NCBI GenBank assembly: GCA_046541515.1
Contig: JBKHDD010000004.1
Span: 17,833-81,832 of the forward strand
From: CAYFVR01 sp046541515
GTDB taxonomy: Bacteria > Desulfobacterota > Desulfobacteria > Desulfobacterales > Desulfococcaceae
Direction of reading: 5' to 3'
DNA length: 64,000 bases
Position 1 is the first letter of the stretch. The number at the start of each line of letters is the position of its first letter. The notes under the pieces are model-generated. The model searched no databases, was not told where the DNA came from, and worked only from the letters and a program-made list of their open reading frames with translations. The position numbers and the translations under genes are program-made. Shown piece after piece: positions 7,635 to 15,777 of the stretch.

Positions 7635-8449
7635 TGCGGCAGGAAACCGTCGGGGTGCTCTGGAACACCCACGAATGTTCCGGTTACTATCGGATGGGGC
7701 TCGGCGGGCCGACGACCTGCGCGGAGGCCGAACCGGGCCAGTTCGTCATGGTCCGTCTCCCGGAAGGAACCGGGCCGTTGCTCCGTCGGCCCTTTTCCAT
7801 CCATCGGCTCATTCGTTCCGCCGGGCGGGTGGAAGGCATCGAGCTGCTGTACAAAGTGGTGGGCGCCGGCACCCGGCTGCTTTCTCGGATGGAACGGGGG
7901 GACCGGCTGGACGTGGTGGGCCCCCTGGGCCGGGGCTTCACGGCGCCCAAGGGAATGGAGCGGGCCTTTCTGGTGGCCGGCGGCATCGGCGTGGCGCCGA
8001 TGTTTTTCCTGGGCTCCACCCTTCAGCGCAAAGGCGTCCTTCCCCGCGACTGCACGGTGTTCATCGGCGGCGGTTCCCGCGACGATCTGTTGTGCGTCAA
8101 CGATTTTTTCACCGCCGGCATGCAGACCCTGCAACTGGCCACCGAGGACGGCAGCGCCGGGGAGCGGGACCGGGTGACCGGCCCCCTGGCCCGGGCGGTG
8201 CAACACGAGCGGCCGGACCGAATCTACGCCTGCGGCCCGTTGCCCATGCTCAAGGCCGTGGCCGAAATCGCCCGCGGGGCCGGCGTGCCCTGCGAAATTT
8301 CCGTGGAATCCATGATGGCCTGCGGAATGGGCGCCTGCCTCGGCTGCGCCGTTCGGGACCGCAACCGGCCCGACCGTTATCTCCACGCCTGCAAGGACGG
8401 ACCGGTCTTCGACACCCGGGTGATTGATCTGGAAGGTGGGGGGATTTAA
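7634..8449 (+). CDS. pyrK: Dihydroorotate dehydrogenase electron-transfer subunit-like protein (PyrK)
   Basis: FAD and [2Fe-2S] protein that in class 1B dihydroorotate dehydrogenase passes electrons from PyrD to NAD+. Residues 51-56 (RRPFSI) bind FAD; 115-119 (AGGIG) and 199-205 (ACGPLPM) belong to the NAD-binding lobe. The iron-sulphur cysteines are Cys230, Cys235, Cys238 and Cys253 in the PyrK spacing (CGMGACLGC ... C). 271 aa, normal length. ATG at 7634 overlaps the DUF3108 stop. No pyrD follows: the next genes are for the ATP synthase, so the partner must lie elsewhere. Related electron-transfer subunits exist, so a partner other than PyrD remains possible. Confidence 0.85.
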   Translation: MRQETVGVLWNTHECSGYYRMGLGGPTTCAEAEPGQFVMVRLPEGTGPLLRRPFSIHRLIRSAGRVEGIELLYKVVGAGTRLLSRMERGDRLDVVGPLGRGFTAPKGMERAFLVAGGIGVAPMFFLGSTLQRKGVLPRDCTVFIGGGSRDDLLCVNDFFTAGMQTLQLATEDGSAGERDRVTGPLARAVQHERPDRIYACGPLPMLKAVAEIARGAGVPCEISVESMMACGMGACLGCAVRDRNRPDRYLHACKDGPVFDTRVIDLEGGGI

Positions 8450-8583
8450 TTTCGCGTCCTGGTGATCTTTGGCGCCGGGCATGCCGGGTTTTTCCCGGAT
8501 TCCAAAGCGGTTTCCGCCCGACGGTCTTCCCCGGCTCCGGTCGCCCGGACGATTTAATCTCCCAAATTTGATCGGGTTTTTCA

Positions 8584-8612
8584 TTGACTTGCCCCCATCC
8601 CTGTGGTACACG
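8584..8612 (+). promoter_or_regulatory. Possible promoter of the atp (Fo) operon
   Basis: TTGACT (8584-8589), 17-bp spacer, TACACG (8607-8612), about 37 bp ahead of the atpZ-like start. Good -35, weak -10. Confidence 0.45.
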
Positions 8613-8648
8613 ACTTCACCTTGGAAATGGACGGGTTCCGTTTCGGAC

Positions 8649-8867
8649 ATGAAGAACGAAGACCTTCGATATTTGCGGGAATTGGCCTATTACGCCAGCA
8701 TTGGTCTGTCCATATCCCTTTCCATTTTCATCGGCCTGGGCGTGGGCGTGTATCTGGACGGCAAATTCGGCTGCCGGCCCTGGCTGACCCTGATCGGACT
8801 TGGACTTGGAATCGCCGCCGGCTACCGGAACATCGGACTGGCCATTCGGAAAAGCCGAAAGTTCTGA
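8649..8867 (+). CDS. AtpZ/AtpI-family small ATP synthase accessory protein
   Basis: 72 aa, two transmembrane helices (about residues 13-32 and 43-62) joined by the short loop YLDGKFGCRPW, the typical AtpZ/AtpI form with the conserved G-x-x-LD motif. Such proteins help assemble the c ring or supply Mg2+ near Fo. It is first in a run with atpI, atpB and atpE. The reading frame extends upstream, but homology begins at ATG 8649. Confidence 0.82.
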   Translation: MKNEDLRYLRELAYYASIGLSISLSIFIGLGVGVYLDGKFGCRPWLTLIGLGLGIAAGYRNIGLAIRKSRKF

Positions 8868-8882
8868 CGGAGAAGGGGCATT

Positions 8883-9269
8883 TTGACCATTCAACAGCGG
8901 TTGCTCACTTTCGTGACCGTCTCCAACTGGGTCTTGCTGGCCGTTGCCGGGGTTTTCGGCTGCCTGCTCGCCCCGCCGGACATCGCCCGGGGCGTCATCT
9001 TCGGCGGGCTCATCGTCACCGTCAACTTTCATCTGCTGTACCGGACGCTCAAACGGGCGCTCCGTCCCCACCATCTGATCAGCCACAACGTCATTCTCGC
9101 CAAGTACTACGTCCGCTTCATCGTCAGCGGCCTGATCATATACGTCCTGATCTCCCGGCATTGGGTGCATCCGCTGGGGCTGTTCGTCGGGCTGTCGGTG
9201 GTGGTGGTCAGCATCATGCTGGCGACGATACTGGAATTCCGAAACCTTTTTTTAAAGGAGGCCGTGTAA
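8883..9269 (+). CDS. atpI: ATP synthase subunit I (AtpI)
   Basis: 128 aa with four predicted membrane helices, the size and layout of ATP synthase subunit I, a c-ring assembly factor. The start is TTG at 8883, preceded by GGAG/AAGGGG. The stop is directly followed by the atpB start at 9271 and an AAAGGAGG ribosome site overlaps its end, showing close coupling. Confidence 0.78.
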   Translation: MTIQQRLLTFVTVSNWVLLAVAGVFGCLLAPPDIARGVIFGGLIVTVNFHLLYRTLKRALRPHHLISHNVILAKYYVRFIVSGLIIYVLISRHWVHPLGLFVGLSVVVVSIMLATILEFRNLFLKEAV

Positions 9270-9270
9270 G

Positions 9271-9960
9271 GTGGAACATCCCTATCTATTCTTCGTCAAA
9301 TTGTTCGAGCTGGTGGGTCTGGGCCACTTTGCCCACGCGAACCCCCACGTGATTTATTCATGGGTGGTCATGGCCCTGCTCATCGGGCTGGGCGCGATGG
9401 CCGCCAAAGGCGTGTCCATGATTCCCTCCAAGGGGCAGAATTTCTTCGAGGTTCTGGTTTCGGGGATCGAGGAGTTCATGGTGAGCGTCACCGGCGAAGA
9501 GGGGCGTTGGCTTTTCCCCCTGGCGGCCACCATCTTCGTCTACATTTTCATCGGCAACCTGATCGGGCTGGTGCCGGGCTTCTTTCCGCCCACCGCCAAC
9601 CTGAACACGACCCTTTCCTGCGCCCTGGTCGTGGTGATTTTCACCCACATCATCGGCGTGAAATACCACGGCGTCGCCTACATCAAGCATTTCCTCGGGC
9701 CGGTCTGGTGGATGACGCCGATCATCTTCCCCATCGAACTCATCGGCCACGTGGCCCGGATTCTTTCCCTCTCCTTCCGGCTTTTCGGCAACATGATGGG
9801 CCACGAGCTGGTGCTGGCCATCCTGTTCGCGCTGGCCGGGGCCTTTTTCGCGCCGCTGCCCATCATGGCCCTGGGCATCTTCGTGGCCCTGGTGCAGGCG
9901 TTCGTGTTTTTCCTCCTGTCGGTCATGTACTTCACCGGCGCCATGGAGCATGCTCACTAA
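9271..9960 (+). CDS. atpB: F-type ATP synthase subunit a
   Basis: 229-aa membrane subunit of Fo forming the ion half-channels against the c ring. The essential Arg is Arg170 in LSLSFRLFGNMMGHEL. The conserved PTANLNTTLSCALV block and the PIELIGHVARILS helix are present. GTG start with AAAGGAGG upstream. The F1 genes and atpF are not nearby; the Fo genes form their own unit with atpE. Confidence 0.95.
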   Translation: MEHPYLFFVKLFELVGLGHFAHANPHVIYSWVVMALLIGLGAMAAKGVSMIPSKGQNFFEVLVSGIEEFMVSVTGEEGRWLFPLAATIFVYIFIGNLIGLVPGFFPPTANLNTTLSCALVVVIFTHIIGVKYHGVAYIKHFLGPVWWMTPIIFPIELIGHVARILSLSFRLFGNMMGHELVLAILFALAGAFFAPLPIMALGIFVALVQAFVFFLLSVMYFTGAMEHAH

Positions 9961-10067
9961 AAAAAAACTTGGGCAATTCGGGGATTTCCCCCTTGCGCAT
10001 ACGATGATGGCAGATGGGATTTTTGGAAGAAGCGCGGTAATTCATTTCACTCAAAGGAGGTAGTCTA

Positions 10068-10346
10068 GTGGAAGCATTGCAATTCTTTATCGCTTGTGTG
10101 ACGGCGGCGGGTTTCGGCATCGCGGTGGCGGCGTTTGGTTGCGGCATCGGCCAGGGCCTCGGTCTCAAGGCCGCCGTGGAAGGCGTCGCTCGCAATCCCG
10201 AGTCCTCCGGTAAAGTCACCGTGACCATGCTGATCGGTCTGGCCATGATCGAGTCGCTGTGTATTTACGCGCTCGTTATCGCCCTGATCCTGATCTACGC
10301 GCATCCCCAGGCCGGCGACATCGCCAAACTGCTTGGCGGCCATTAA
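10068..10346 (+). CDS. atpE: F-type ATP synthase subunit c
   Basis: 92-aa c subunit, two helices and the RNPE loop (residues 42-45). The ion-binding carboxylate is Glu62 in the second helix (AMIESLCIYALVIAL). Gln29 in the first helix, Ser63 next to the Glu and Tyr67 match the Na+-binding signature known from Ilyobacter/Propionigenium c rings, although Leu64 replaces the Thr found there. Sodium coupling is therefore possible but not proven. GTG start after AAAGGAGG. It is last in the operon and is followed by a strong terminator. Confidence 0.93.
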   Translation: MEALQFFIACVTAAGFGIAVAAFGCGIGQGLGLKAAVEGVARNPESSGKVTVTMLIGLAMIESLCIYALVIALILIYAHPQAGDIAKLLGGH

Positions 10347-10370
10347 GACCCAGGCCGAATAAAAAAACAA

Positions 10371-10403
10371 ACGGGCGGGGCCTTTCGGGCCCCGCCCGTT
10401 TTG
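10371..10403 (+). terminator. Intrinsic terminator after atpE
   Basis: GC-rich perfect stem (ACGGGCGGGGCC against GGGCCCCGCCCGT) closing on a short loop and followed by TTTT. It separates atpE from the convergent uvrA. Confidence 0.88.
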
Positions 10404-10455
10404 CGTCCGGAGGTCCGGAAAAAGAATCCGGATGACAAAAAAACGGCGTGGAACG

Positions 10456-10485
10456 AAAAACCGGGTGCGGTTTTACCCGGTTTTT
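10456..10485 (-). terminator. Intrinsic terminator of uvrA
   Basis: AAAAACCGGGT ... ACCCGGTTTTT inverted repeat. Read on the minus strand the second arm gives the stem and a U-run. The uvrA stop codon (10473-10475) lies at the edge of the loop, so terminator and coding end overlap. Confidence 0.75.
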
Positions 10486-13325
10486 TTCATGGCCGCCGCC
10501 TCGACGGTTAAAATGTCCCGGAGGAACCGGCCGGTGTGGGACGAGGGAATCTCGGCCACCTGCTCCGGGGCGCCTTCGGCCACGATGTGGCCGCCGCCGT
10601 CGCCCCCTTCGGGACCCAGGTCGATGAGATGATCGGCGGACTTGATCACGTCCATGTTGTGTTCGATGACGATGACCGTGTTGCCCCGATCCACCAGGGC
10701 GTTGAGAACGTACAGCAGCTTCTGGATGTCGTCGATGTGGAGGCCGGTGGTGGGCTCGTCCAGAATGTAGACGGTCCGTCCGGTGGCCCGCTTGCTCAGC
10801 TCCCGGGCGAGCTTGACCCGCTGGGCTTCGCCGCCCGAAAGGGTGGTGGCGGCCTGCCCCAGCCGGATGTAGCCCAGGCCGACGTCCGCGAGTGTCTCCA
10901 GCTTGTTCCGAATCACTCCGATGTTTTCGAAATATTCCAGGGCCTGGTTGACGGTCATGTCCAGCACGCCGGCGATGGTTCGGCCTTTGTATCGGATTTC
11001 CAGGGTTTCCCGATTGTACCGTCGGCCCCGGCAGACGTCGCAGGCCACGTAGACGTCCGGGAGGAAATGCATTTCGATTTTGATGATGCCGTCGCCCTGG
11101 CAGGCCTCGCAACGACCCCCCTTGACGTTAAAGCTGAACCGGCCCGGCTTGTAGCCCCGGGCCCGGGCGTCGGGCGTCTGCGCGAACAGCTCCCGGACGT
11201 GGGTGAACACGCCGGTGTAGGTGCCGGGGTTGGAACGGGGGGTTCGGCCGATGGGGGACTGGTCGATGTGGATGACCTTGTCCACGTGCTCGATCCCTTT
11301 TACCCCCTTGCAGGGCCCCGGCGGCATTCGGGCCTGGTAGAGGCGGGCGGCCAGGGCGCGGTAGAGGGTTTCCAGCACCAGGGTGGATTTTCCCGAGCCG
11401 GAAACGCCGGTGACGCAAATGAAGCAGCCCAGCGGAAAACGGGCGTCGATGCCCGTCAGGTTGTTGGCCGACGCGCCCCGGACCCACAGGTTTTTTCCGT
11501 TCCCGGACCGCCGGGCTTCGGGGATTTCGATGGCTTTCCGGCCGGAAAGGTACTGGCCGGTAAGGGACTCCGCGGCCGATTCGATCCGGTCCGGCGGGCC
11601 GGAATAGACCACCCGGCCGCCCTGGCGCCCGGCGCCGGGCCCCATGTCCACCACGTGGTCGGCGGTTCGAATGGTCTCTTCGTCGTGTTCCACCACCAGA
11701 ACGGTGTTGCCCAGGTCGCGCATCCGGGTGAGGGTGTCCAGCAGCTTTCGATTGTCCCGCTGGTGGAGCCCGATGCTGGGCTCGTCCAGCACGTACAGCA
11801 CCCCGGTGAGCTTGGAACCGATCTGGGTGGCCAGCCGGATGCGTTGGCTCTCGCCGCCGGAGAGGGTGTTGGCCGAGCGGTTCAGGGTCAGATAGGTCAG
11901 GCCCACGCTTTCCAGAAAGCTTAGCCGGTCCACGATTTCCTTCAGGATGCGTTCGGCGATGAAGCGTTCCTTTTCCGAGAGGCGCGGCCCCAGCCCCCGG
12001 AAGAAGTCGTGGGCCGCCGAAACCGAAAGGGCGGCGACCTGGCTGATGGTGCGATCCCCCACCCGCACCGACCGGGAGGGCGGATTGAGCCGTTCCCCGC
12101 CGCAGGCGTCGCAGGGACGGAAGGTCATGAAGCGCTCGATCTCCTCCCGGGCGGTCTGGGAGGTGGTTTCCACGTACCGACGCTGAAGTTTGGGAATGAC
12201 GCCTTCGAACGCCTTCCGGTAGGTGACGCGACGGCCCTTTCGTTCGAAATAAAATTCCACCTCTTCGCCGTCGCTGCCCCGCATGAGAATTTCCCGAAAC
12301 CGCCGGGGCAGTTCCCGAAAAGGGGTGTAGATGTCGGCTCCGAAATGGCGGGTCAGCGCGTCCAGGAATTCGGTGAAGTGGACCGAGTTCCGGTTGGCCC
12401 AGGGGAGGATGGCCCCCTCGCGCAGGGAGAGCTCCGGATTGGGCACGATCAGGTCCGGGGAGAAGTCGGTGGTGGCCCCCAGGCCGTCGCAGGCGGGACA
12501 GGCCCCCTGGGGCGAGTTGAAGGAGAAGCTGGCCGGGGTGAATTCCGGGTAACTGACGCCGCACTGAATGCAGGCCGCCCGTTCGCTGAACAGCGCCGGT
12601 TCGCCGTCCACCGGCAGAATGGTGACCCGGCCGTCGGACTGGGCCAGGGCCAGCTCCACCGAGTCGGCCAGCCGATTGCGGATTTCGGGTTTGACGACCA
12701 GCCGGTCCACCACCACGGAGATGGTGTGTTTTCGGTTTTTCGTCAGCGGCTTGACCGCTTCCAGCGAATGGATTTCCCCGTCCACCTCCACCCGGGAAAA
12801 GCCCTCTTTTCGCAGCCGCTTGAACAGCGTCTCGTGGGTCCCCTTCTGGCCGGCGACCAGGGGGGCCAGAACCTGAATCCGGGCCTTTTCCGGGGAGGCC
12901 ATCACTTGGTCCACGATCTGGTCCACCGACTGGGAGGTGATGGGACGGCCGCACAGATGGCAGTGCGGAACGCCGACCCGGGCGAAAAGGAGCCGCAGGT
13001 AGTCGTAGATTTCCGTGACGGTGCCCACGGTGGAGCGGGGGTTGTGGCTGGCGGTTTTCTGCTCGATGGCGATGGCCGGGGACAGACCCTCGATGAGGTC
13101 CACGTCCGGCTTGTCCATTCGCTCCAGAAACTGGCGGGCGTAGGCGCTGAGGGATTCCACGTACCGTCGTTGGCCCTCGGCGTAAAGGGTGTCGAAGGCC
13201 AGGGTGGACTTGCCCGACCCCGAAAGGCCGGTCACCACGATGAGCGCGTTGCGGGGAAGGGTCACGTCGATGTTTTTCAGGTTGTGCTGTCGGGCGCCGC
13301 GCACCACGATGGATTCCGATGGCAT
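10473..13325 (-). CDS. uvrA: Excinuclease ABC subunit A
   Basis: DNA-damage recognition ATPase of nucleotide excision repair, about 950 aa, normal length. Two ABC ATPase modules are seen: Walker A GLSGSGKST near residue 33 and GVSGSGKST near 640, with ABC signatures LSGGESQRIRLA and LSGGEAQRVKLA. Zinc-finger cysteines are present (CHLCG, CIQCG, CDACGG, CEACQGDG ... CDVCRG). I start at ATG 13325 (MPSESIVVRGARQHNLKNI), where homology begins; the frame stays open upstream to 13550. No classical SOS box is visible upstream. Confidence 0.96.
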   Translation of the reverse strand: MPSESIVVRGARQHNLKNIDVTLPRNALIVVTGLSGSGKSTLAFDTLYAEGQRRYVESLSAYARQFLERMDKPDVDLIEGLSPAIAIEQKTASHNPRSTVGTVTEIYDYLRLLFARVGVPHCHLCGRPITSQSVDQIVDQVMASPEKARIQVLAPLVAGQKGTHETLFKRLRKEGFSRVEVDGEIHSLEAVKPLTKNRKHTISVVVDRLVVKPEIRNRLADSVELALAQSDGRVTILPVDGEPALFSERAACIQCGVSYPEFTPASFSFNSPQGACPACDGLGATTDFSPDLIVPNPELSLREGAILPWANRNSVHFTEFLDALTRHFGADIYTPFRELPRRFREILMRGSDGEEVEFYFERKGRRVTYRKAFEGVIPKLQRRYVETTSQTAREEIERFMTFRPCDACGGERLNPPSRSVRVGDRTISQVAALSVSAAHDFFRGLGPRLSEKERFIAERILKEIVDRLSFLESVGLTYLTLNRSANTLSGGESQRIRLATQIGSKLTGVLYVLDEPSIGLHQRDNRKLLDTLTRMRDLGNTVLVVEHDEETIRTADHVVDMGPGAGRQGGRVVYSGPPDRIESAAESLTGQYLSGRKAIEIPEARRSGNGKNLWVRGASANNLTGIDARFPLGCFICVTGVSGSGKSTLVLETLYRALAARLYQARMPPGPCKGVKGIEHVDKVIHIDQSPIGRTPRSNPGTYTGVFTHVRELFAQTPDARARGYKPGRFSFNVKGGRCEACQGDGIIKIEMHFLPDVYVACDVCRGRRYNRETLEIRYKGRTIAGVLDMTVNQALEYFENIGVIRNKLETLADVGLGYIRLGQAATTLSGGEAQRVKLARELSKRATGRTVYILDEPTTGLHIDDIQKLLYVLNALVDRGNTVIVIEHNMDVIKSADHLIDLGPEGGDGGGHIVAEGAPEQVAEIPSSHTGRFLRDILTVEAAAMKKTG

Positions 13326-13820
13326 GAATTCCGGTTCCCTATGAAAAATTGAATGCGCGCCTGCGGGGCGCGAAAGTTTTTCGAACGGCCCTAATGATAA
13401 GGGCTCTTGCCCGGCTCGCAAATCGGTCGCGAGGATGGCGCGCCGGAAAATGAAAAACTTCGATAATCGGCGAAATGTTAAGATTGAGTTAGATGGCGGT
13501 TGATCGGTCCGGCGACGGGACCGGACGATATCCTTAAAATCCGTGGACATACGAAGTCGCCGCGGAATCGCCGGAATTTTCGGGCTTTTGTCGGTGATTT
13601 AAAACAAAATTCCGTTGAAAAACGGTAGGATGAGTCGGCGAAGACCGGTTGTTCCCCAGCGGGGGCAAGCCGCTCTCTTCCGGTTTGACGTCCCGGGTCG
13701 AATCCCGTAGAACTGCGGCCTATATTTCCAATAAATTGTATGACCTGCCAATATGCCAACCCATCCATCCTCCTCCGGGAACGGCGGCCTTTTCGTGCAG
13801 CGGCAAATCAACGGACATCT
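13326..13820. other. Intergenic region between divergent uvrA and dnaA
   Basis: 495 bp without a convincing gene. It holds the probable dnaA promoter (13685-13713). I found no cluster of DnaA boxes (TTATCCACA-like) and no AT-rich unwinding element, so it does not look like oriC. Confidence 0.55.
13685..13713 (+). promoter_or_regulatory. Possible sigma-70 promoter of dnaA
   Basis: TTGACG (13685-13690), 17-bp spacer, TAGAAC (13708-13713), about 110 bp ahead of the dnaA start. Reasonable matches at both boxes. Confidence 0.45.
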
Positions 13821-15257
13821 ATGGAATCGATCTGGAAAAAGGCCAAATCCGCGGTCAAACGCAAAATTCCGGCCCACAGCTACCGCATGTGGATCGAACC
13901 GGTGGTGTACGACCGTCGGGAGGCGGACGCCGTCGTGGTGCTTTGCCCCAATTTTTTTTCCCGGAAACGGGTGCTGGACCATTACGGCCATCTTCTGCGG
14001 GAGGAACTCCGGGCGGCGGCGGGGGAGGCCTGCCGGCTGGTGGTGGAAATCGGTCGAAAATCCCGCCGGAACGGGGGGAAGCCGGGCGGATCTTCTCGAC
14101 CCGAGGAGTCCGAAAGACCCCGCATTTCGGACGCGCCCAAAACGGCGCCGGCGGAGCGGCCCCGAAGGACGTCGACGCCGCCTTCGGCCACCCAGCTTGC
14201 GCTCCCCGGCGGCCCGGCGCCCCTATCCTTCGGCCGAATCATGCGGAAAAACTACACCTTCGATCGATTCGTGGTGGGCCAGAACAACCGGTTCGCCTAT
14301 TCGGCGGCGCTGGGACTGGCCTCCGAGTCCAAATGCCACCACCATTCCCTGTTTCTTTCGTCGGAGACGGGGCTGGGCAAAAGCCATCTGTCCCAGGCCA
14401 TCGGCCACCACATTCTGAACCACTTCCCCACCGAAAACGTCTTTTACATCACCGCCGAAGACTTCACCAACGAGATGGTGCAGGCCTTCCGCGGCGGCGC
14501 CATCGACCAATTCAAGGAAAAGTACCGACGCAAGTGCGACGTGCTGCTGCTGGAGGACGTCCATTTTCTGACCGGGAAGGAGCGGACCCAGATCGAATTG
14601 GCGCTGGCCCTGGACGACCTGCTCAACGCCGACAAGAAGCTGATTTTCACCAGCTCCTGCCTGCCGGCCAACATCCCCCGGCTCAACGACCAGCTTCGGT
14701 CCCGGCTGTCCGGCGGGCTCATCAGCAACATTGAAAAGCCCGATTTCGCCACCCGGGTCCAGATTTTACAGCGGAAAATGGTGGAGCACGGCATCCAGCT
14801 GCCCCGGAGCCTGATCGAATACCTGGCCGCGGAACTTTCCGACAACGTGCGTCAGCTGGAAAGCGGCCTCATCGGCATTTCCGCGCGGGTGTCGCTGGCG
14901 GGGGAACGGGTGGACATGCGGCTGGCCCAGGACGTGGTCCGGAACATCACCTCCCGGAGCCGTTCCATCACCGTGGAGTCGATCAAGGCGCTGGTCTGCC
15001 GCCATTACGGCGTCTCCGCCGAAGAGCTGGAATCGCGTTCCCGAAAAAAGCGGATCGTGCGGCCCCGGCAGATGGCCATTTACCTGGCCCGGAAATACAC
15101 CGACCAGTCGCTCCAGGCCATAGGGCGAAGCTTCAACCGGTATCATGCCACGGCCATCCACTCCATCGGAGCGGTGGAAAAGGGCGTCAAGGCCGACGCG
15201 TCCCTGAAGCAGCAGCTTCATCATTTATGCGGCCAGCTGGAATCCGGGGACATCTGA
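13821..15257 (+). CDS. dnaA: Chromosomal replication initiator protein DnaA (divergent)
   Basis: 478-aa DnaA with all four regions: N-terminal domain (MESIWKKAKSAVKRKIPAHSY), low-complexity linker (about 72-135), AAA+ domain and C-terminal helix-turn-helix. Walker A is GLGKS at 184-188 and Walker B LLLEDVH at 242-248; QLRSRLSGGL carries the Arg-finger region. Domain IV has the DQSLQAIGRSFNRYHATAIHS signature, but the usual DHTT of the DNA-box-binding helix reads YHAT, so box specificity may differ. It is not next to dnaN, recF or gyrB and no DnaA boxes flank it. It may be the sole DnaA in a rearranged genome or a second paralog. Confidence 0.85.
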   Translation: MESIWKKAKSAVKRKIPAHSYRMWIEPVVYDRREADAVVVLCPNFFSRKRVLDHYGHLLREELRAAAGEACRLVVEIGRKSRRNGGKPGGSSRPEESERPRISDAPKTAPAERPRRTSTPPSATQLALPGGPAPLSFGRIMRKNYTFDRFVVGQNNRFAYSAALGLASESKCHHHSLFLSSETGLGKSHLSQAIGHHILNHFPTENVFYITAEDFTNEMVQAFRGGAIDQFKEKYRRKCDVLLLEDVHFLTGKERTQIELALALDDLLNADKKLIFTSSCLPANIPRLNDQLRSRLSGGLISNIEKPDFATRVQILQRKMVEHGIQLPRSLIEYLAAELSDNVRQLESGLIGISARVSLAGERVDMRLAQDVVRNITSRSRSITVESIKALVCRHYGVSAEELESRSRKKRIVRPRQMAIYLARKYTDQSLQAIGRSFNRYHATAIHSIGAVEKGVKADASLKQQLHHLCGQLESGDI

Positions 15258-15579
15258 GCCGGGTCGGCTCTCCCCGGCGCCGGCGGGTCTAAACCCAATC
15301 CCGTTCCAACGGATAACATTGCGGGGGCGTACCGCATACGCCCCCTCGTCAATCCGGCGCGATTGTCGTGAAATCCCAAAGTGAACGGGGTCGGGTTCAA
15401 AACGGGGCAGGGAGGGCGGGCGGCGATAAAGCGGGGCTTTTCGCGGGGCGGCGTTTGAAAAGGGGGAGGGGGATTTCGATTTCGACGGAAAGCGGCGGTT
15501 GGGGAGAATCGAGGCGATAAAGAAATGAAAAAGGGCCGGCGGATTCCGCCGGCCCTTTATTGGTTTTATCGGGGTCGCT
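15258..15579. other. Intergenic region after dnaA
   Basis: 322 bp with no gene. It contains a 9-bp perfect hairpin (GGGGGCGTA, 5-nt loop, TACGCCCCC; 15323-15345), which may end dnaA transcription, and the bidirectional terminator at 15529-15559. Confidence 0.6.
15529..15559. terminator. Bidirectional intrinsic terminator
   Basis: AAAGGGCCGGCGGA against TCCGCCGGCCCTTT, almost no loop, A-rich before and T-rich after. It sits between convergent dnaA and the small Cys protein gene and can serve both strands. Confidence 0.85.
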
Positions 15580-15777
15580 TCATTGCACGTTGAAGTAGAG
15601 GGTTTCCGAGGTGATCATGTCTTCGAGAAGCTCCATCTGTTCATTTTGTTCCCGCTCGATGCAACATCGGAGGCTGAGGGAGCAGAATCGACGGCAAATG
15701 GCGTCTTCCCGGTTGAATTCCCCAAAGCATCCCAGGCGTTCGTTCAAGAGACGGTTTTGGCTCGAAGATTCTTTCAT
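15580..15777 (-). CDS. Small four-cysteine protein, conserved-looking
   Basis: 65 aa, unknown function. Cysteines at 17, 28, 32, 38 and 39 (CFGEFNREDAICRRFCSLSLRCC) suggest a metal or Fe-S site; the C-terminal half is acidic (EQMELLEDMITSETLYF). The ATG overlaps the end of the inositol-monophosphatase-family gene by 4 bp, so it is translated with it. Its short size and coupling support it being real. No function can be assigned. Confidence 0.7.
   Translation of the reverse strand: MKESSSQNRLLNERLGCFGEFNREDAICRRFCSLSLRCCIEREQNEQMELLEDMITSETLYFNVQ

Noticed and set aside
13690..13710. Sequence resembling a tRNA T-arm (GGGTCGAATCCC) upstream of dnaA
   Set aside because: The loop is too short and there is no matching acceptor, D or anticodon arm around it.
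13326..15579. dnaA region as oriC
   Set aside because: No DnaA-box cluster, AT-rich unwinding element or usual dnaN/gyrB/rpmH neighbours.
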